From Pseudisothecium myosuroides (Eukaryota > Streptophyta > Bryopsida > Hypnales > Lembophyllaceae), in contig OX637295.1 of the NCBI GenBank assembly GCA_951799445.1, forward strand, positions 6,944,001 to 7,008,000: 64,000 nt of DNA, written 5' to 3'. Below the pieces are notes generated by a model that saw only the letters and a program-made list of their open reading frames with translations, did not search any database and was not told where the DNA came from. This document shows positions 35,084 through 47,588 of this stretch, in pieces. The position numbers and the translations under genes were made by a program. Numbering within the stretch: the stretch's first letter is position 1; every line of letters starts with the position of its first letter.

Positions 35084-37042
35084 ACTTCATCCCACAATAC
35101 TACTCTTTAATGGCTTGCACATGGATGAGAGGAGCTTTGTCTTTGTTACAACTAATACTATGGGAAGACCACTCCAAGGACATCCATCAAGTTGGAATCT
35201 AGAAAACCTTGGGTAAGCTCAAAAATGAGAAGCTCTACAATAGAGGTACATTGCCCCTTCACTTAGGCAACACAATCAACGAAGGGCAATCTAGAGACTT
35301 GATCTTTGGTTCTTGTTAAAATATTCAAGGTATAGGCAACCTATGTGTGTCCATTTATTCTAAATACCAAGGATTCAAATTTATCATTCAAATTAATAAT
35401 CCACTCCTAATTGATAGCAAAAAAGTGGTCTTCTACAATGTTGAGAAATATTTGAAATATTTGAAAGTCATTACCATAGGTAGTAAGAGAATCTACATAC
35501 ATCTCATGTAGCGTAGCCTAAAAAATCTCCATCATAGCTAAGAAATCAAATACAAAGGCCAACATGGATTAAACTAATTTAATCAACGCTTGCATGCTCT
35601 CTAATAATTATGGTATGAGATATGGCAAAGCAAGGAATGTAGTAACATCTCAAAGAATAAAGAGATTGTTGCGGGAACTTATACTTTCTTTCATGGCGTT
35701 GCCTTAAATCTTAACAATCAAAAAGCAATACTCTTCAAGTACCCACTTCAAGGGCTCCAAAAAAGAAATCCACTGAGTAGTGACATTCTCAACAATTTTA
35801 GCCCCTAAGTTCAATAATTTCATCAAGCCTTGAGAACTCAATTTACCTTTTAGAGTTGGCAAAAAAATGAAATTACAATGCAAAGTAATCCTTGCTCAAA
35901 GGCGTCTTGATGTAAATTTTTTGTGAATTTTATTTTTTTTACTTGACAAAATTTGTCAGTCATTTTTTGGGGTATAAAATTAGAAAAAATTAGCCTACTT
36001 TAATTTGGTTGCAAACAAAAATTATAAATAGCAAAATTCATGTATTTAATGTGGGGGCAAATATAGCTCTATTGTGTGTGGGCATTTCAAAACCTTTAGA
36101 AATGTCTTTCTATCATTACTTTGATTGAGTATTATCTATAATTTTTTTTAAGAATGGACATTTTTTTGCATTTTTACTATTTTCTATTAATCTAAACATT
36201 AAAGTATCAATTTTTTGAAAATTTCCATTGACCTATGTTGCAAATAACTTTTGGAATTTTTTTAGACTTGATTTTTGTTTGTTGCATTCTATTTTTAGTG
36301 TTCTACTAATTTTTTATTTTTTATTTTATTTTAAAATATTTTTTTCTAAAAACTTATAGTTTAGTGCTCCCAATTCTATCCCAAATGCAACAAAATCAAC
36401 ATTTATTTCTTGCAATCACTTTATGTACATTTGTATGTTTGTACATTTTCAAACTTTCGTATGATTAACTCTAGAAGTTGTGGCAACAAAACCATATCAA
36501 GTAGACAAAAGCACTGAAGTCTAAATCAATAGCCTTGGTAGCCCCATTAAGTGTATATAAAAAATAAAATAAAAACCCACAATTATGATAGCTCATAAGG
36601 CTCACAACCTTGAGGTCATGGCTATGGGTTTGAAAGACTAAAAGATCCCCTTTGTTGTGGACAAGGATATTCAACAATAAGAAAACAATGTCTAAAATGC
36701 ATATTTTTCAGAGAATTTTGTGAAGGTATAGCGACAGGGATATTTAATACAACATTGTAGATTGACAAAATGCAAAGAATTATATAATTGATGTCACAAC
36801 ACTTGTTGACCGCAAAATTTCAAAATTGAACTTTTGAACTTTGCAAAATGTTTCAAAGGAAAAATGTGATTCCCTTGAAAGTTTGTAACTCTAATTTATC
36901 TAATATTGAAAACATCAATTGCGTTAGCCTAACACCATCCAAGAGATATTATACATAAACACTTCAACTCAATATGTAGCAAAGATTTATGAGAGACTCA
37001 AAAACAATCAAGAACACCATACCAATGACATGAATCATTAAC
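35084..37042. other. Gene-free stretch
   Basis: AT-rich with long T runs; no bounded repeat or exon was identified. Confidence 0.45.
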
Positions 37043-37046
37043 TTAA

Positions 37047-37937
37047 CCCCTAAAGGACCAAGCTGCGATTTGGGGGAGCTCATTATGAATGGAATTTTAG
37101 TTTTTTTCCTTTGAAATTTTCACACAACATGGAGATGAGTTTTTTTTATTAAGGCCCAACAATTTTCATAACTTTTGATTACATGGTTAAAAAGTTGTTG
37201 TATGATATGTAGTTTTTTTCACCAGCCAGGTAGTCCGGGCAAACAAAAAATCACTTTTTTCAAAAATAAGAATTTGAAATTGGTTTTTTAGATTTATATA
37301 CAAGTAAATTTTTTTGAATCATTCCATTTTGATCAATGAGACAAAAGTTATGAAGAATTTTAGTTTGCAGGCAATTATAAATTTTTTATTCTAAAATAAA
37401 CTTAAAAGTCATTTATTTAACTCAGTTTTCAATATTTTGGGAAAAAAATAAAATCATAGAATGTAGATTGTTTATTACAACATTACAACCATTGGAATTG
37501 GCATTTTTCATTTCCATAACTAAATTCTTAACAATTTAGTATTTTGATTCATCATGTATCTCTTTCTTTTTATTATTTTTATCCTATATGTTGTACAATT
37601 CCAAACAATCTGAAATTTTTCAAGCACGTAGACAATTTTCCTTGAAGAATGAATCCAAAGAAGCACCACCAACATTTTTTCATGCAAATGTGACCTTGTG
37701 AAGTGTCTACTTTTCACAAGGCTAAAAAAGAGATCTTTGTCAATTCAAACGTTAATATCTTGCAATCCACATGGTGGAAATTTTTGATATTGTTTCTACA
37801 TCTTTTCAAACTAGTGTAATATAAGATCCTATGGTTACATGTGTCCAAAAATGTTTTTTTCTAAAATTTGGTACTTATACTAGAAATGACAGTTCTGGAG
37901 TGTTTTGAGTGAAAACATAGTCAAGGAACTTTAGGGG
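37047..37937. mobile_element. PiggyBac-type MITE, copy D
   Basis: It is flanked by TTAA at 37043-37046 and 37938-37941. It starts CCCCTAAAGGACCAAGC and ends AAGGAACTTTAGGGG, nearly perfect inverted termini. The 891-bp interior has no ORF and follows the same block order as copies A and B with more divergence. Confidence 0.82.
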
Positions 37938-37941
37938 TTAA

Positions 37942-40100
37942 AAAATAAATAACTTGCCAAAGAATGCTTATTGGTCATACTTGCCAATGGAAAATAGAGT
38001 CAATGCTTTGTGTAGTGATCATCAATAAACAAGAAGTATCCATTAAATGAAATTCATCCATCGAGTTAATGTCCTTAGCCTACTTTAGCTTCACTTGCAC
38101 ATGATCAACTATTTTTTGGGCTCGTCAACTGCATTTTGAAAATCATTCCCTTTCCTTCTTATTCTCCATCTTCTTGACATTTTTTTCCCTCTTTGGAAAA
38201 AAATGCATGAGCACCAATGTATTTGTTTGTATAATGCAAGCTATTTGAAACCATCTAAAGACACTTGTTGTCGATGCCACAAGGCTCTCTTTAAATTAGA
38301 GTTTAACTAGAATTTATTCATGTACAAAAATTGGCAATAAATGAACATGAATGAACTCATAGTTTAGATTTATTGAAACTCCATGTTGGTATCATCGAGG
38401 TTCATTTCAAGTTAAAATTAGAACCTTGTTCATCTTCTACAAACACAAATTTACAAGATATTAATGAGTATTCTAAATCAATTATTCTACACAATTTATG
38501 CTCAACATGACCCCATGAAGATACATTGTTGGTGTCAACAAAGCTTTAAACAATCAAAATGCAATTCTCAATTATATGTTGAGATTAGAAAATTGGATAA
38601 GAAATAGAATATAAATAAAGGATTCCACCTCCTTCAAAACCTCTCAAGTCATGTTGTTGGTACCGACCATGCTCCCACCAATTCAAATGTAACCCTAAAG
38701 GCCTAAATCATATATTGAAAACAAAAAATTAGATAAGAAAATAAACATGGATCAGTTGTTATTTATAATTTAGGCATATTCATACCCTTTTGAGAGTCAA
38801 GACACCTTATTGGTACTAGCAACATTTCATCCACAGAAAAAATACTACCTCCATCATCTAATGGAAACAAATAATTGGACAAGAAAAGAAGTACATGGAT
38901 CAATTGTTTGACATTGTTTATGCTTGCTCAGATCCTCTAATGGCACCTAAATGTAATCAAAATGTTAAAAGACGGACCTTAATTGCTCAACAAGGTCAAA
39001 AGACCATGACTCTTTTTGAAGTAAGATTTTTTTCCAAATTTTTTTTTTATCAACAAAAGTATTTTTGATCATGTCTAATATAAACTAAATCCAAATTTTA
39101 GTAGTAAAAGAGTGATTTAGCACAAGTTTTCATTTTGCCTAAAAAACTTTGGGCAACATGTCTATTAGTATATAACTTGTGCTAGATTTTGAAAAGGTCA
39201 GTCTATTTAATAATTCACAGACAATTATCCTTTAAAATAAAGATATGTGAAAGTATATAATAAATTCATTGTATAAATATCAAATATTTATATAATTTTT
39301 TTTGTTTAATAAAATACTGTGTAAACGCATTCATTTGTGAATTTTTAATGAATTTCTAAATGCTAAAGCTCCATATTTTGAGGCAACCAAACTTTAAAGT
39401 TAAATTAAATCTTATCAAACTTACTAATTTTAATATTTTAGATAAATTTAATTATAATAATAATAATCACATAGGCCTATTTTAGTATACATTTTAAAAT
39501 TTATTAAAGATAATCATTCAAATTTTTGTACAATACTAATATGAATGATTATCACAAAAGAAAAATACTCTCTTCTTGATGAAGTTTTTGTATATTTTAA
39601 TTATGATTTAGTTATGATGTACCAAATTTTTTTTTCATCTTTATCAACTTTCCACTTTCTATAGCTGCGTCGATTCTATTTTGTGGTGAAACTTTTCATA
39701 TCTCTATTTGTCTTTTCATCACAATATTTTTTAAAGAATAAAAACTTTTAAATCATTGTTTCCTATTGGAATATACATCAACAGCAAATATAATGAAATA
39801 AAATTTTCATGATTTTGCAATTCAAATATAATAAAACAATGAAATTGTATATCAACTTGTCTTGAATTTATCTAATAAACAATGATTTCATAAGATTATC
39901 TAATTTAAAATTTTGAAGAGAGTAATTTCTTGAATTTAATCTTCACATAAAACTTAGCCAAATGATATTAACTTATGTCTAATATTCAATTTTTAAAGTA
40001 ATATTAAAACTTAGAACTACAACTTTGGATGCAAATTAAATAAATGAGTTCAATTTTGATATCAACATCTTTTTAAGTAAATGTCATCATATTCATAGAC
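37942..40100. other. Gene-free stretch, increasingly AT-rich
   Basis: 38390-38960 holds loosely repeated phrases (e.g. 'AAAATTGGATAAGAAA', 'AACAAATAATTGGACAAGAAA') that suggest old tandem duplications of about 190 bp. From 39.2 kb to the kinase gene the DNA is almost pure A/T with short G/C islands. Confidence 0.4.
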
Positions 40101-40107
40101 ATCACAA

Positions 40108-40115
40108 TATAAAAA
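40108..40115 (+). promoter_or_regulatory. Possible TATA box of the SRPK gene
   Basis: TATAAAAA lies 33 bases before the ATG at 40148. In such AT-rich DNA a chance match is likely, and the implied leader would be very short. Confidence 0.25.
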
Positions 40116-40147
40116 TTGTATTTATTGTATCTTGTTATTCATTAATT

Positions 40148-42049
40148 ATGCCTCCTCGCAAGGTTATGGCCATTAAAAAGACAACATGTAAGCAAAAGAA
40201 AAAACGCTCTTTTGTGGGGCAAAAAAAGAAATCTAAAACAAATTCAGATTTAGCAAGGTTAATAAGTGAAGCAACTTGCGAAGCTTTCAAAAATAATGGA
40301 AATAAGAATAAGAATAAGAAAAAAATAGCAACAAAAAAAAGTGTTGTACAAAAGTCTAAAAGAACAAAAAATAGAAAAGAAAGATCACCAAGCACTTCTA
40401 CTTCATGTACAAAGCAAACAACATCACAATCAAAAATCGATGAAAGTTTATCACCTTCAATTTCATCAAGAGATTCCAAAAATGAAACAGTAAATAAGAA
40501 AAGAAATAGAAATAAATATACTTCAGAAAGTCATAGTAGTAAATATATAGATTCCGAACTTGATAGCAATGAATACAATAAAGATGAAGTATTGACATTC
40601 AAGATTGGAAGCACTTTTAAAAATGGTAGGTATAAAGTTGAACGTAAATTAGGTTATGGAGCATTTTCTACTGTATGGCTTGCTTGGGACCAACAAGATA
40701 ACAAATATGTTGCACTAAAAATTCAGAATTGTTCAAAAGATTGTATAAAAATAGCTCAAAAAGAGATTAAGATTCACAAAAAAGTAGTAGCTGATAAGTT
40801 GATTGATGAAAAGGCTATTGTAAAGCTTTTAGATCACTTTGAACACAATGCATCAGGCAATCGCAAACACATGTGTATGGTGTTTGAGTACTTAGGAGAC
40901 AATTTACTTACCCTCATAAAAGCCAACAAATACAAAGGACTTTCCCTTGAAATTGTTAAAAATCTTGCCACACAAATATTAACTGGCTTAAATTACCTCC
41001 ACAAAGATCTTAAAATCATTCACACAGATTTGAAACCAGAGAATGTTTTATTAATGTTTCCTTTAGATCCGTATACTGATCCTAGACTTTCTGTTGGTGG
41101 AACTACTATTGCAACTAAACGACAACGCTTTTCTACACCTACACCATCAAAGATGCAACAAAATTTAAATTTGTCTCAAATTGAAAATTTGAAAACTAAT
41201 AAATATGAACGTGATAGTAAAGGTGAGAATTTATCACAATCAAGTTCAAAAGTTGGTTCTCGACCAACAACTCCTACTCATATTCAAAGGACTGGAAATG
41301 CTCTCCATAATGCAAATGCCAGTAGTAAACTAATGGAATTTGAAGAGGGACAAGTGACCTCAGAGCCAGAGTCACTTGATAGACTTGCTATTGACTCTGA
41401 CCCAGACATTGCTAGAAACTTGGATATGCACAACAAAGCCAAAGTAATGCCTGAGAATTGTGGAACTCAACAAGTCAAATTTACTATGCCATGTATTGGA
41501 CAAAATTCAAAATCAAATGATCCATTAAATCCGTTTGAATATGAAATTAAATGTAAAATTGTTGATTTAGGGACAGCATGTCAAACTAACAAAGTTTTTG
41601 TAGATGACATTCAAACTCGCCCATATCGGTGCCCTGAAGTGCTATTGGGGTGTAAATATTCTACTTCAGCTGATATGTGGTCTTTTGGATGTCTTGTCTT
41701 TGAACTTGCTACTGGTAGCATACTATTTGATCCTCAAACCGGAGGGAGTGAATACAATCGGGATGAAGATCATTTGGCTCAAATTGTAGAAGTTTTAGGA
41801 CCCATTCCAAAAACATTAATAGCAAAAGGGACTCATTCTCATGATTATTTAACAAAAGATGGTGAATTAAAGCGTAGAAAACCAAGAGGTCATAGTCCAC
41901 TCCATAAGTTACTTATTAGTGAATATAGATTTAATGAAAAAGATTCTAAAGGACTAATTGGATTCCTCCTACCACTATTGGAATTAACTCCAAACAAAAG
42001 ACCAAGTGCTGCTGAATGTTTGCACCATCCATGGCTTAATAATCCATGA
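40148..42049 (+). CDS. SR-protein kinase (SRPK family), intronless, 633 aa
   Basis: It is predicted to phosphorylate serine/arginine-rich splicing factors. Residues 1-155 are Lys/Ser/Asn-rich and low-complexity. The kinase starts FKNGRYKVERKLGYGAFSTV (Gly-rich loop 168-175) and has VALK with K191. The catalytic loop IHTDLKPENVLL has D294 with the SRPK-typical Thr after His. A spacer of about 160 residues then splits the kinase, also typical of SRPKs. The second half has VDLGTAC (DLG from D473, replacing DFG as in SRPKs), TRPYRCPEVLLG, ADMWSFGC and ends RPSAAECLHHPWL. All key residues are present. Oddities: no intron in 1.9 kb and very A/T-rich codon use, unlike the other host genes here. A retrogene or a transferred gene is possible. 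LDPYTDPRLSVGGTT after the catalytic loop resembles plant SRPKs. Confidence 0.88.
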   Translation: MPPRKVMAIKKTTCKQKKKRSFVGQKKKSKTNSDLARLISEATCEAFKNNGNKNKNKKKIATKKSVVQKSKRTKNRKERSPSTSTSCTKQTTSQSKIDESLSPSISSRDSKNETVNKKRNRNKYTSESHSSKYIDSELDSNEYNKDEVLTFKIGSTFKNGRYKVERKLGYGAFSTVWLAWDQQDNKYVALKIQNCSKDCIKIAQKEIKIHKKVVADKLIDEKAIVKLLDHFEHNASGNRKHMCMVFEYLGDNLLTLIKANKYKGLSLEIVKNLATQILTGLNYLHKDLKIIHTDLKPENVLLMFPLDPYTDPRLSVGGTTIATKRQRFSTPTPSKMQQNLNLSQIENLKTNKYERDSKGENLSQSSSKVGSRPTTPTHIQRTGNALHNANASSKLMEFEEGQVTSEPESLDRLAIDSDPDIARNLDMHNKAKVMPENCGTQQVKFTMPCIGQNSKSNDPLNPFEYEIKCKIVDLGTACQTNKVFVDDIQTRPYRCPEVLLGCKYSTSADMWSFGCLVFELATGSILFDPQTGGSEYNRDEDHLAQIVEVLGPIPKTLIAKGTHSHDYLTKDGELKRRKPRGHSPLHKLLISEYRFNEKDSKGLIGFLLPLLELTPNKRPSAAECLHHPWLNNP

Positions 42050-42177
42050 GTTCAATAATAATTTGGAGTTCTTGAAACTACATGCTTAAAATTATAATGT
42101 TTATTTGCATGCTAGGTATTATTTATGGGATTTGTGGTAGTCTTTGATTGCGAATGTATGAAAATTGTAATTTTCAA

Positions 42178-42183
42178 AATAAA
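42178..42183 (+). terminator. AATAAA poly(A) signal of the SRPK gene
   Basis: AATAAA lies about 130 bases after the stop codon. It is a plausible cleavage signal, but AT-rich context lowers its weight. Confidence 0.35.
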
Positions 42184-42780
42184 ACATTGTTAATTTTTAA
42201 AATTATTTTGTTTCAATCTTCACCAAATTTGATTTGGAAACTTTACTTTTCATTTTTCAAATTCATTTTTATAAAATTTAAATGTGTAATTCAGACCACT
42301 ATTACAAAAATGTAAACCATGATACAATCTTTCTTTATGAAAGCTTTGATTATCTAATCATATTCAATGATTTGGCTTGCCCTCATAAACCTCAAATTGT
42401 CCAATTCAACTCAAATATTAAAAAAAGTATATTTGTTTGTATAAATTTATTATGTCTGATTCAAATCTCATAACCAAACAACTAAAATTATATTTAAATA
42501 TACAATTAATAAAAAAAAATTTACACTAAAATATTCTACATTGCAACATGACTACTTTAGTCTCATAAGATTGAAAATTGATTAGAGAGGCTACACAACT
42601 CTAGACTCTAGAGCTTTATACTAGAAGTCTAAAATAGATGGAAGTGAAGGAAGAAACTGCATAGTATGCTCTTCCAAATCCCTTGAATATATATATTTAT
42701 ATGTGTGTGTACATATACATACGTACATACATACATAGTACCAAACTTTTAGTTGTTTGGTTATGAGATTTGAATCAGAC

Positions 42781-42942
42781 AAATCAAAATTTCATTGAAA
42801 TGGTGGTATTCCACAAACTTGGCACTTTTATGTTCATACCGTGCATTTTGAAATCTATACTAATCCTAGACTTTAGAGCTAAAAAAGGAAATGAATGAAA
42901 AAATGGCATATGGAATACCACCATTTTAATGAAATTTTCCAT
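42781..42942. mobile_element. MITE family T, copy 2
   Basis: Inverted ends AAAATTTCATTGAAATGGTG and CACCATTTTAATGAAATTTT, with the family interior GAAATCTATACTAATCCTAG. Downstream, the next recognisable feature is the MFS pseudogene. Confidence 0.6.
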
Positions 42943-43041
42943 CAGTGCCTGTGGTTGTTTTCTCTGTGATGCATCATCGTCATGATTATTTTCTTGTGAA
43001 GCTTCATGAGCTAATTCGGCCATCTTGGATTTCTGAAAGCT

Positions 43042-44575
43042 CTATGAAGCTTCATGTAAAATCCCGGAGTCAGTGCGGTACCACAGCACTCCTGCAAATC
43101 CAGCAGCACCAATGCTCACCGCCATCAAAGTGAAACAAGCGCAACGAAAGCAAACTGGTCCGAGCTTGGCATTACTGGTCCGAGCTCGCCAAGTGCGATC
43201 GCTCCGCTTGTCTCTTGGCTTCGTCGTCGTAAAGCCGACTTGCATCAAACAAAATCCAGCAATCAGATATTGACCTTGTGCTAGCTGTGCATAACATTCT
43301 TTAATTTAGATGTCGGGAGGATTCAACCATGTCCACTTCTCTCGAAAGGCAAACATAAAATCAAGTTACATAATATGAAATGCATGGAGAGCCAATAATC
43401 ATAATCCATCAGTTTTGCAATGTTGGGCTACAAATCACTCTTGAGTACTGGTGGCAATGCAGGTTTTGAGAGCACTGTCGACTACCAGTGAATTTTAAGC
43501 TCTACCACACTCTCGAGCGTGAAAATGTCTCATTGGATTGAGAAACCCTCCTTTATTCAAACTGCTCCCCTCTATGCAGGTCTCCTCTAACATGGTATCA
43601 TTCAAGGATATCTTCTAATGCAGGGCTCCTCTATGCAGGCGGGTCTAACATGGTATCAAAAATTCCATTCAATGCCAATTCAGAAGTGAGCAACAAGAAT
43701 TCTCTAGTTTATCATCACTGCATGATAGCCTATCAGTTCATGTTCCTAATTTGCTGATTGTACGTGAGATGCAAGATGAACAGAATCATAATCCAATCTT
43801 GAAAGAGATTGCAGTTATTTCTCTCCCTCTCTTACTAATTAGTTTCTTTCAGAACGCAGCTCATCAAATCTACACATGCAACATCGTACATAATAATCAG
43901 CACCCCAAAATGCAGAAAAGGATTCTGATTCTCAAAACGTATGTCCCAAAGACTGTTACGATAAACCTCGTACCCACCAAAAGCTAGCACGAAATTCAAC
44001 CAAAACCAAAAGAGGCAGAGATCGACAGACCTGCCAGTGGCCCGGAGAGGATATAATTTCCAATGGAACACGAAATATTCAGACAATTATACAGCGTCGC
44101 GAACCTCTTCAACCCGAACTCCTCCGCCACAATGGTGGTATATATCGGGTACTGCGTCCCAAACGAAAGCCCCAACAAAATGGACCCATAGTACAGACAC
44201 GCAGGGACATTCACCGCCAACAGAAGATACCCTACCGCCATGACCAGCAACATGATCGTGTGGAACTTCGTGCGTGCGAAGCCAAACCGATATAGAAGGT
44301 AGTCCGAGAGGAACCCTCCCACCCACCGCCCGGGCCACCGCCCGATGGAGTTCCAAATGCTCAGCAGGGAGAGGAACGTGCGGACGCTCGTGGGGGAGTA
44401 CCCGATCGAAGAGGAGCCAGAAATCGAGGCTTCGGAGGGCTTATGGGATGGTGTGGTCGTCTCCTCGGTTGGACTATGGCGTGGCTTGCTTCTTCCCTAC
44501 AGCGGCTGATTCTTCTGATTCTTCAGCAACAGGGTTGATTCAGCCGGTTTCTCGCCGGATCCAGGTGTCTGCAGG
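43042..44575 (-). pseudogene. Broken nodulin-like MFS transporter copy
   Basis: The minus strand carries the C-terminal half of a protein closely related to the intact MFS at 48615-50423. Shared segments are LDFWLLF, a TFLSLLSIW block, VGGFLSDYLLYRFGFAR, NVPACLYYGSILLGLSFGTQ, and after a gap DASRLYDDEAKRQ and GVLWYRT. It is disabled: an in-frame TAA replaces the Gln before LDFWLLF, about 70 bases are missing after LLF with a frame change, GRWPGRW is a local duplication, and the two reading frames around YDDEAKRQ and GPVCFRC do not join. A possible intron (about 44033-43293) lies where the intact copy has none. No N-terminal half was found upstream. Orientation is opposite to the intact gene. 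Confidence 0.8.
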
Positions 44576-45045
44576 TTTAATATGCACCGCAAGTGGGCAG
44601 GGGGGCAAGAAACAGAGCACATGGTTAGTTTTGTTGTTTGCCTAAACATAACCTCTGCAACAGAGTTCATGGTCTTTTTCAAAATGATCAAATCGATTGA
44701 TCCTCTAGTGAGAAATGTAATGCCAAGGGAGTTAGGTTTTACATCGCCAGAATCAATAAAGGACATTGCATTTGTTGGTCAAAAGATAAATGAAATCGAG
44801 GAGAGAGGGAGATCACTGAAGAAAGTCATGAACCCCATCGTGGGCATTTCATCACTTTGGAGTTGTGAAATTCAGGTTTTGTAAGAAATTGGACCCAAGA
44901 TTTGTGACTGCATTTTTGGAGTACCGTAGCGTGAAAATATCCACAACTTGTGTTGGATTGCTCTTGAATTTAATAATAATCTCATACAACTTTTTTGGTC
45001 ATTTGGTCACTAAGATAGTAAGACCAAAAATAGAGTTGCTTTAAG

Positions 45046-45700
45046 GTGCACATCCCTTACCTCAGACTGTCAATGCAAATCTTCCTCCCCATCGGTCCAG
45101 GGTCAATAAATGTACTAAAGCTCGAGTATCTGCTCATTTGCTCCGCATGTGAGCACGCACGCGCTCATGATACTGCAGACTATTCCTTGCTTGCATTTGC
45201 TTTGCATTTGCTGGAACATTTGGTTGCAGCCATTCCCACCAGCTACAAGTACGTAATTGATCCTGCAATTTCACTTGGCGACACTGCAAACATCAATTAA
45301 GTTAAATTGCCGACATTCCAATACTTTGGCATGTTTCGAGATGCACGGCTTGAAACATAAATCTGTACCTGTCCTAGTTTGTGACCTGAAATTAGGCCTT
45401 TCTGAAGATATATGCCACATTTGTCGACTCCAGAATTGCGCCAATCTAACGAAATTGATGATTGCAGAATTAATCTACGATTCACAATAATTCAGTGGAC
45501 ATATCGCTTCACCAACGTACATTACATTCTCCGAAGCAATCTCCACTGAGTTTACATGTGAATATTTCCGGCAATCAACCCATGAAACTCGATCTCTCAC
45601 TCACTTCGTGATTGAGCTTTAAGTGAACCCATGATTGTACTTCTAGAAAGTTTCCGTTACGAACTGATAGACTTACGTCTAGATTAAAACCAACTAACAG
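45046..45700 (+). repeat. Diverged duplicate of the MFS 5' flank, copy 1
   Basis: Ordered blocks match 47589-48490 in direct orientation: CTCCGCATGTG, CTAGTTTGTGACCTGAAATTAG, GAAGATATATGCCACA, GGACATATCGCTTCACCAAC, CCATGAAACTCGATCTC, GATTGTACT...TCCGTTAC. The block order differs partly between copies, so small rearrangements have occurred. Here no MFS coding sequence follows. Confidence 0.6.
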
Positions 45701-47588
45701 CTAGCACACGTGTTTCTTGCAATCAGATTTAGTGAGCTTGAAATATTGCAGAAATAGTATACTTACAAGAGTCAGAGGTGTATTTTTGGTCGTCCAATGT
45801 CCAAATCTAGATTCATTGTTTCTACTTCATGTGGTTTCAGATAATGGTATTCTTGAGTTCTAATTTTATATGAGTAAGAAGTTAAATTGATCTAAACCTT
45901 GTTATGGAGTGCAGAGAACGAGAGAGGCTCAAAGCCAACGTAGCACATTCAGTGCTCACTGTGGAAAAGACAGAAACTGATTTTCACAGCACGCGAGCCT
46001 TTTGAAAGGGCTGGCTACCATTTCAGAAGCAGTCTCACTACAGAAGCTCGCCCAACTTTGCAGAAAATCATGCTTACCGTATTTTCTGGTCCCTAACATT
46101 CAAATATTGGCCTACGCTGACCTTAGAGAAACGGGCTGTTTGTTTAAAATGTAGTATCGAAGAGGACTCTCTGATCTATTCCAACAAATATTTAGTTATG
46201 CCTCTCAAAATTCCTACACTGGTTGAGAGTTGAGACTCACTTGAATGCCACATCAATCAATGGGAATCCTGTTCCGACAACATTTAGGCGTGGTCATCAG
46301 CCCTTCGTCATCCTTTTCCAAGTCCTGGATTAAAAACTTGACAGCTACTTGTTCACAGAATGATCCTGATCCTGAATAGAAGATGGACCACAATGACTTG
46401 GAAAAATAAGAAAATCGAGTGGTCCAAATGGTCGCATCGTGTTCTCAACATGCGCAATAACTTCAGGTCCACTTAGTATGTCTTTCTCCATCTGAAGAGG
46501 TTTGGTCAACTTACACAATGTCCTGAAGAATGGATTGCTTGTATTCTTCTATTAATATGTCAATATCTGCAGATGTTGTAATACTGAATGGTTACTATGT
46601 AAATTGCATTAGGCAATTGACCTTCTTTTTCCCGGGTTGTCAAATACGTAGTACAATTCAAGATTGTGCTACGCAAGCATTATTTTGTGGAAGTTCACAT
46701 GAAGGTAACTACGTTGTAATTTACGCGAGTGCCAGAGTTCTAGCATTACTAGCTAGCTGTTGAATTTATGGCAAAAGATAGACTTGAAAAAATACCACGG
46801 GTCATTTGCACGGTCTCATTTTACTAAGTATTCACTAAGCATTGCAAACACAACTTTTAAATAAGCCCTCTAAGTCGCTAATCGTGTCCAAGAACTGTGA
46901 ACATGAGAATTATCCATCCTGGTTATTGCTCGTTACACATTTCAGTGTGCAATTATTGTAGGCAGAGGGAATTAGTGTTGTTCACGTAGAAGTGTCTCTA
47001 GAAGTTGAAAAATATTTCCTTCATTGCATGGAAATTGAGTTCGAAAACATAGTTGCTTAAGAATTAGGGACGCTCACAATTTTACTGCATTACAAAGTGT
47101 AATGCAAAATCCACAAACGGTTTTGACGTAATGTTGTATACCAATTCTGTCCAAGTGTACCTCTAAATTTTGTCCCCAACTTGACAACTTGCTAAAGGTT
47201 TAGCTTTCACCAATCAAATCTTTATTATCTTTCAAGGAAAAATGACCCCTCTTCAATTATTTAAACTTGATAAGTATGCAAATTGCATTTGAACATCGAG
47301 AACATTCTGAACATTGTTTTGTCCCTCTAACGATTTAATATATTTGGACCCTTCAATGTGAATATGCCCTCATAAATATTTTTTCAGGGATACAAACTAA
47401 AATGTTTGTAATTTCAATTTCGTTAAATTGGTGCAATTCAGTTAAATTGGCGCAGTGAACCATCAATGCAAGGAAAAGAAAGGAAAGGAAAAGAAAGGGA
47501 AGGAAAGGCTCTACGGAGTTGAGAGGGGATATGGTGAAAATCTTATTAGAATGAATTGTAATGATTTGCATATTAATTTGCAAATCCA
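45701..47588. other. Gene-free stretch between the flank duplicates
   Basis: No exon-like segment was recognised. It ends with the purine-rich run at 47462-47511. Confidence 0.4.
47462..47511 (+). repeat. Polypurine tract (AAGG/AAAG repeats)
   Basis: About 50 bases are almost all A and G (repeats of AAAGGAAAGG). Such runs can form triplex DNA. It lies just upstream of the flank duplication. Confidence 0.6.

Noticed and set aside
40148..42049. SRPK gene as part of an integrated large DNA virus
   Set aside because: No other virus-like gene is nearby and the segment after the catalytic loop resembles plant SRPKs.
44274..44884. Plus-strand frames over the MFS pseudogene (123 and 100 codons)
   Set aside because: They lie antisense to recognisable MFS sequence and have no domain of their own.
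47462..47511. Polypurine run as a retroelement priming site
   Set aside because: No LTR or other element part adjoins it; it is a simple repeat.
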